NCBI RefSeq assembly: GCF_011022235.1
Contig: NZ_JAAIYP010000039.1
Span: 248,001 to 312,000, forward strand
Direction of reading: 5' to 3'
DNA: 64,000 bases
Source: Magnetospirillum aberrantis SpK
GTDB taxonomy: Bacteria > Pseudomonadota > Alphaproteobacteria > Rhodospirillales > Magnetospirillaceae
Shown: positions 62,172-64,000 of the stretch, one piece after another
Numbering within the stretch: position 1 is the stretch's first letter
Layout of the letters: each line of letters opens with the position of its first letter
Notes under the pieces: generated by a model
Told to the model about the DNA's origin: nothing
Seen by the model: the letters and a program-made list of their open reading frames with translations, nothing else
The model's database searches: none
Made by a program: the position numbers and the translations under genes

Positions 62172-64000
62172 CCGCGGGCTTCTTCGCTGCGGTTTTCTTG
62201 GCCGGGGCTTTCTTGGTGGCCGGCTTCTTGGGTGTTTCGCCTTCCGCCTTCTTGGCCGGGGCTTTCTTCGCCGGAGCCTTCTTGGCCGCTGCCTTGCGCG
62301 CCGGCTTGGCCGGGGCCTTGGCCGCCTTGGCGTCGATCAGACTGATCGCCTCTTCCAGCGTCACCGTATTGGGGTCGGCATCCTTGGGCAGGGTGGCGTG
62401 GATGCCGTCCGACGACACATAGGGGCCATAACGCCCCTCGTGCACGGTTACCGGCTTTCCCGCGCGCTCGCCCAGGGTGCGCAAGGGCTCGGCGCCTTTC
62501 TTGACGCGAGCCTGGGCCAACAGCTCGACCGCACGGTTCATGCCGATGCTGAGCACGTCGTCATCCTTGCCCAACGACTTGAAACCGCCGTCATGCTTGA
62601 GGTAGGGACCGAAACGGCCGACACCGGCCTCGATCTTCTTTTGGGTTTCCGGGTGGATTCCCACCTCGCGCGGCAATTCCAGCAGCTTGACGGCGATCTC
62701 CAGCGTGACGTCGGCCGGGGCAAGCCCCTTATACAGCGATACCCGCTTGGGCTTGGCTCCCTCGCCCAGTTGTACGTACCAGCCATAGGGCCCCTTGCGC
62801 AGGGTCACCATCTCGCCGCCAGTGGGATGAGCACCCAATTCCTTGGGGCCCTCGGCGCCGTCCGCCGGCGCGTCGCCACCTTCGCCGGCCATGCCCAAGG
62901 GCCGGGTGAAGCGGCATTCGGGATAGTTGGAACAGCCGATGAAGGCGCCGAACTTGCCCAGCTTCAGCGACAGCCGGCCGGCATTGCAGGTGGGGCACAG
63001 CCGGGGATCGTGCCCGGAACCGTCGTCGGGAAAGAAGTGGGCGCCCAGCTCGGCATCCAACGCCTCGATCACGTCCGAGATGCGCAATTCCTTGGTGCCC
63101 TCGACCGAGGCCGAGAACGCCTTCCAGAAATCCTCGAGCACCTTGCGCCAGTCGATGCGCCCGCCCGAAATGTCGTCGAGCTGGTTTTCCAGGTCGGCGG
63201 TGAAATTGTATTCGACGTAGCGTCCGAAGAACTGCTCGAGAAACGCCGTGACCAGACGGCCACGGTCTTCGGGAATGAAGCGGCGTTGGTCGAGACGCAC
63301 GTAATTGCGTTCCTGCAACACCGACAGGATCGAGGCATAGGTGGATGGCCGGCCAATGCCCAGTTCTTCCATGCGCTTGACCAGACTGGCTTCGGAATAA
63401 CGCGGCGGCGGCTGGGTGAAATGCTGTTCGGGACGCACGCCCTGGCGGGCCATGTCGTCACCTTCGGCCACGTCGGGCAACAGCCGCTCGGCCTCGTCGT
63501 CGGCGGCACCGTGCGCCGGCGCGTCGTCGCGGTCTTCACGATAGACCTTGAGGAAACCGTCGAACACCACCACCGAACCGGTGGCGCGCAAGGTGACGGC
63601 GCGGTCATCGGAGGTGATGTCCACCGCCACCTGATCCAGTTCGGCCGCCGCCATCTGGCTGGCCACCGTGCGCTTCCAGATCAGCTCGTAAAGGCGCAGT
63701 TGGTCGCGGTCCAGATAGCGCGCCACCTGATCGGGGCGGCGGAACATGTCGGTGGGGCGGATGCACTCGTGCGCTTCCTGGGCGTTCTTGGCCTTGGTCT
63801 TGTAAAGACGCGGCGCGTCGGGAACGTACCCCTTGCCGAAATCCTTGCCGATCAGATCGCGGGCGGCGGCAATGGCCTCGGCGGCCATCTGCACGCCGTC
63901 GGTACGCATGTAGGTGATCAGACCCACCGTCTCGCCGCCGATGTCGACGCCTTCGTACAGGCGTTGGGCCAATTGCATGGTCTGCTTGGCCGACATATGC
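62149..64000 (-). CDS. topA: DNA topoisomerase I, C-terminal part (cut by window end)
   Basis: The last 617 residues of type IA topoisomerase. The active-site Tyr is in [12 protein letters not shown], followed by the toroid and HPTE-like [19 protein letters not shown]. One Cys4 zinc motif ([20 protein letters not shown] with [10 protein letters not shown]) and three C-terminal repeat domains ([31 protein letters not shown]) lead to a histone-like tail rich in AAKK/PAKK. The reading frame is open past the window edge; the ATG at 63996 is internal. It relaxes negative supercoils. Confidence 0.97.
   Translation of the reverse strand, partial: HMSAKQTMQLAQRLYEGVDIGGETVGLITYMRTDGVQMAAEAIAAARDLIGKDFGKGYVPDAPRLYKTKAKNAQEAHECIRPTDMFRRPDQVARYLDRDQLRLYELIWKRTVASQMAAAELDQVAVDITSDDRAVTLRATGSVVVFDGFLKVYREDRDDAPAHGAADDEAERLLPDVAEGDDMARQGVRPEQHFTQPPPRYSEASLVKRMEELGIGRPSTYASILSVLQERNYVRLDQRRFIPEDRGRLVTAFLEQFFGRYVEYNFTADLENQLDDISGGRIDWRKVLEDFWKAFSASVEGTKELRISDVIEALDAELGAHFFPDDGSGHDPRLCPTCNAGRLSLKLGKFGAFIGCSNYPECRFTRPLGMAGEGGDAPADGAEGPKELGAHPTGGEMVTLRKGPYGWYVQLGEGAKPKRVSLYKGLAPADVTLEIAVKLLELPREVGIHPETQKKIEAGVGRFGPYLKHDGGFKSLGKDDDVLSIGMNRAVELLAQARVKKGAEPLRTLGERAGKPVTVHEGRYGPYVSSDGIHATLPKDADPNTVTLEEAISLIDAKAAKAPAKPARKAAAKKAPAKKAPAKKAEGETPKKPATKKAPAKKTAAKKPAAKKAAVD

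Overview
The window is GC-rich alphaproteobacterial chromosome, most likely from the Rhodospirillales (a Magnetospirillum-like organism would fit). This is inferred from gene content: a CcrM-type GANTC methylase, an archaeal-type class I lysyl-tRNA synthetase, a fused-order petA-petB-petC (bc1) operon, a pyrB linked to a dihydroorotase homologue lacking its HxH motif, and UbiA. No rRNA, tRNA or CRISPR array was seen.

Layout. 1-2281: a cut MATE exporter, a receiver protein and a periplasmic binding protein. 2282-7062 (minus): a histidine phosphatase and the rpmI-rplT-pheS-pheT translation block, with a terminator/attenuator before pheS. 7286-14264: an EAL protein, ubiA, a methyltransferase, yjdM, gloB and the methionine-salvage pair mtnA/mtnP. 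14386-16955 (minus): cytochrome bc1 (Rieske, cytochrome b, cytochrome c1). 17116-26744: trmL, a SAM methyltransferase, rhodanese, a binding protein, a hybrid histidine kinase with Hpt domain, a TusA-like protein, Lrp, a membrane GGDEF protein, peroxiredoxin plus thioredoxin reductase, and a LysR regulator.

27030-40408 is a 13.4-kb integrated element bounded by a perfect 36-bp direct repeat. It looks like a phage satellite: a tyrosine integrase next to one end, an AlpA-type regulator, a primase-polymerase, a helicase with a cysteine cluster, a terminase small subunit, a serine recombinase, small DNA-binding proteins and virion-like proteins, but no capsid, portal or large terminase. Its attachment site is the 3' end of a multi-hairpin RNA gene. 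The element brought a replacement Rho-independent terminator for that gene and left the host terminator at the far end. Integrase arm-type repeats are visible inside both ends, and a 57-bp palindrome occurs twice, once in frame inside the helicase gene.

40409-64000 returns to chromosome: a DUF2946-like protein, a GH3 beta-glucosidase homologue, a PotF-like binding protein, a CPA2 antiporter, rnhB and ccrM (four GANTC sites and a palindrome in the leader). A SlyD-like prolyl isomerase fused to a membrane/PH-like domain follows, sandwiched between wrecks of an IS481-type and an IS5-type transposase. After it come a LysR/TSUP pair, a VOC protein, a stand-alone lipoyl-domain protein, a lipoprotein, class I lysS, an HD-GYP regulator, a fungal-type cytosine deaminase, a LysR/MFS pair, plsY-pyrC-pyrB, a degenerate-receiver protein and the 3' part of topA, cut by the window end.
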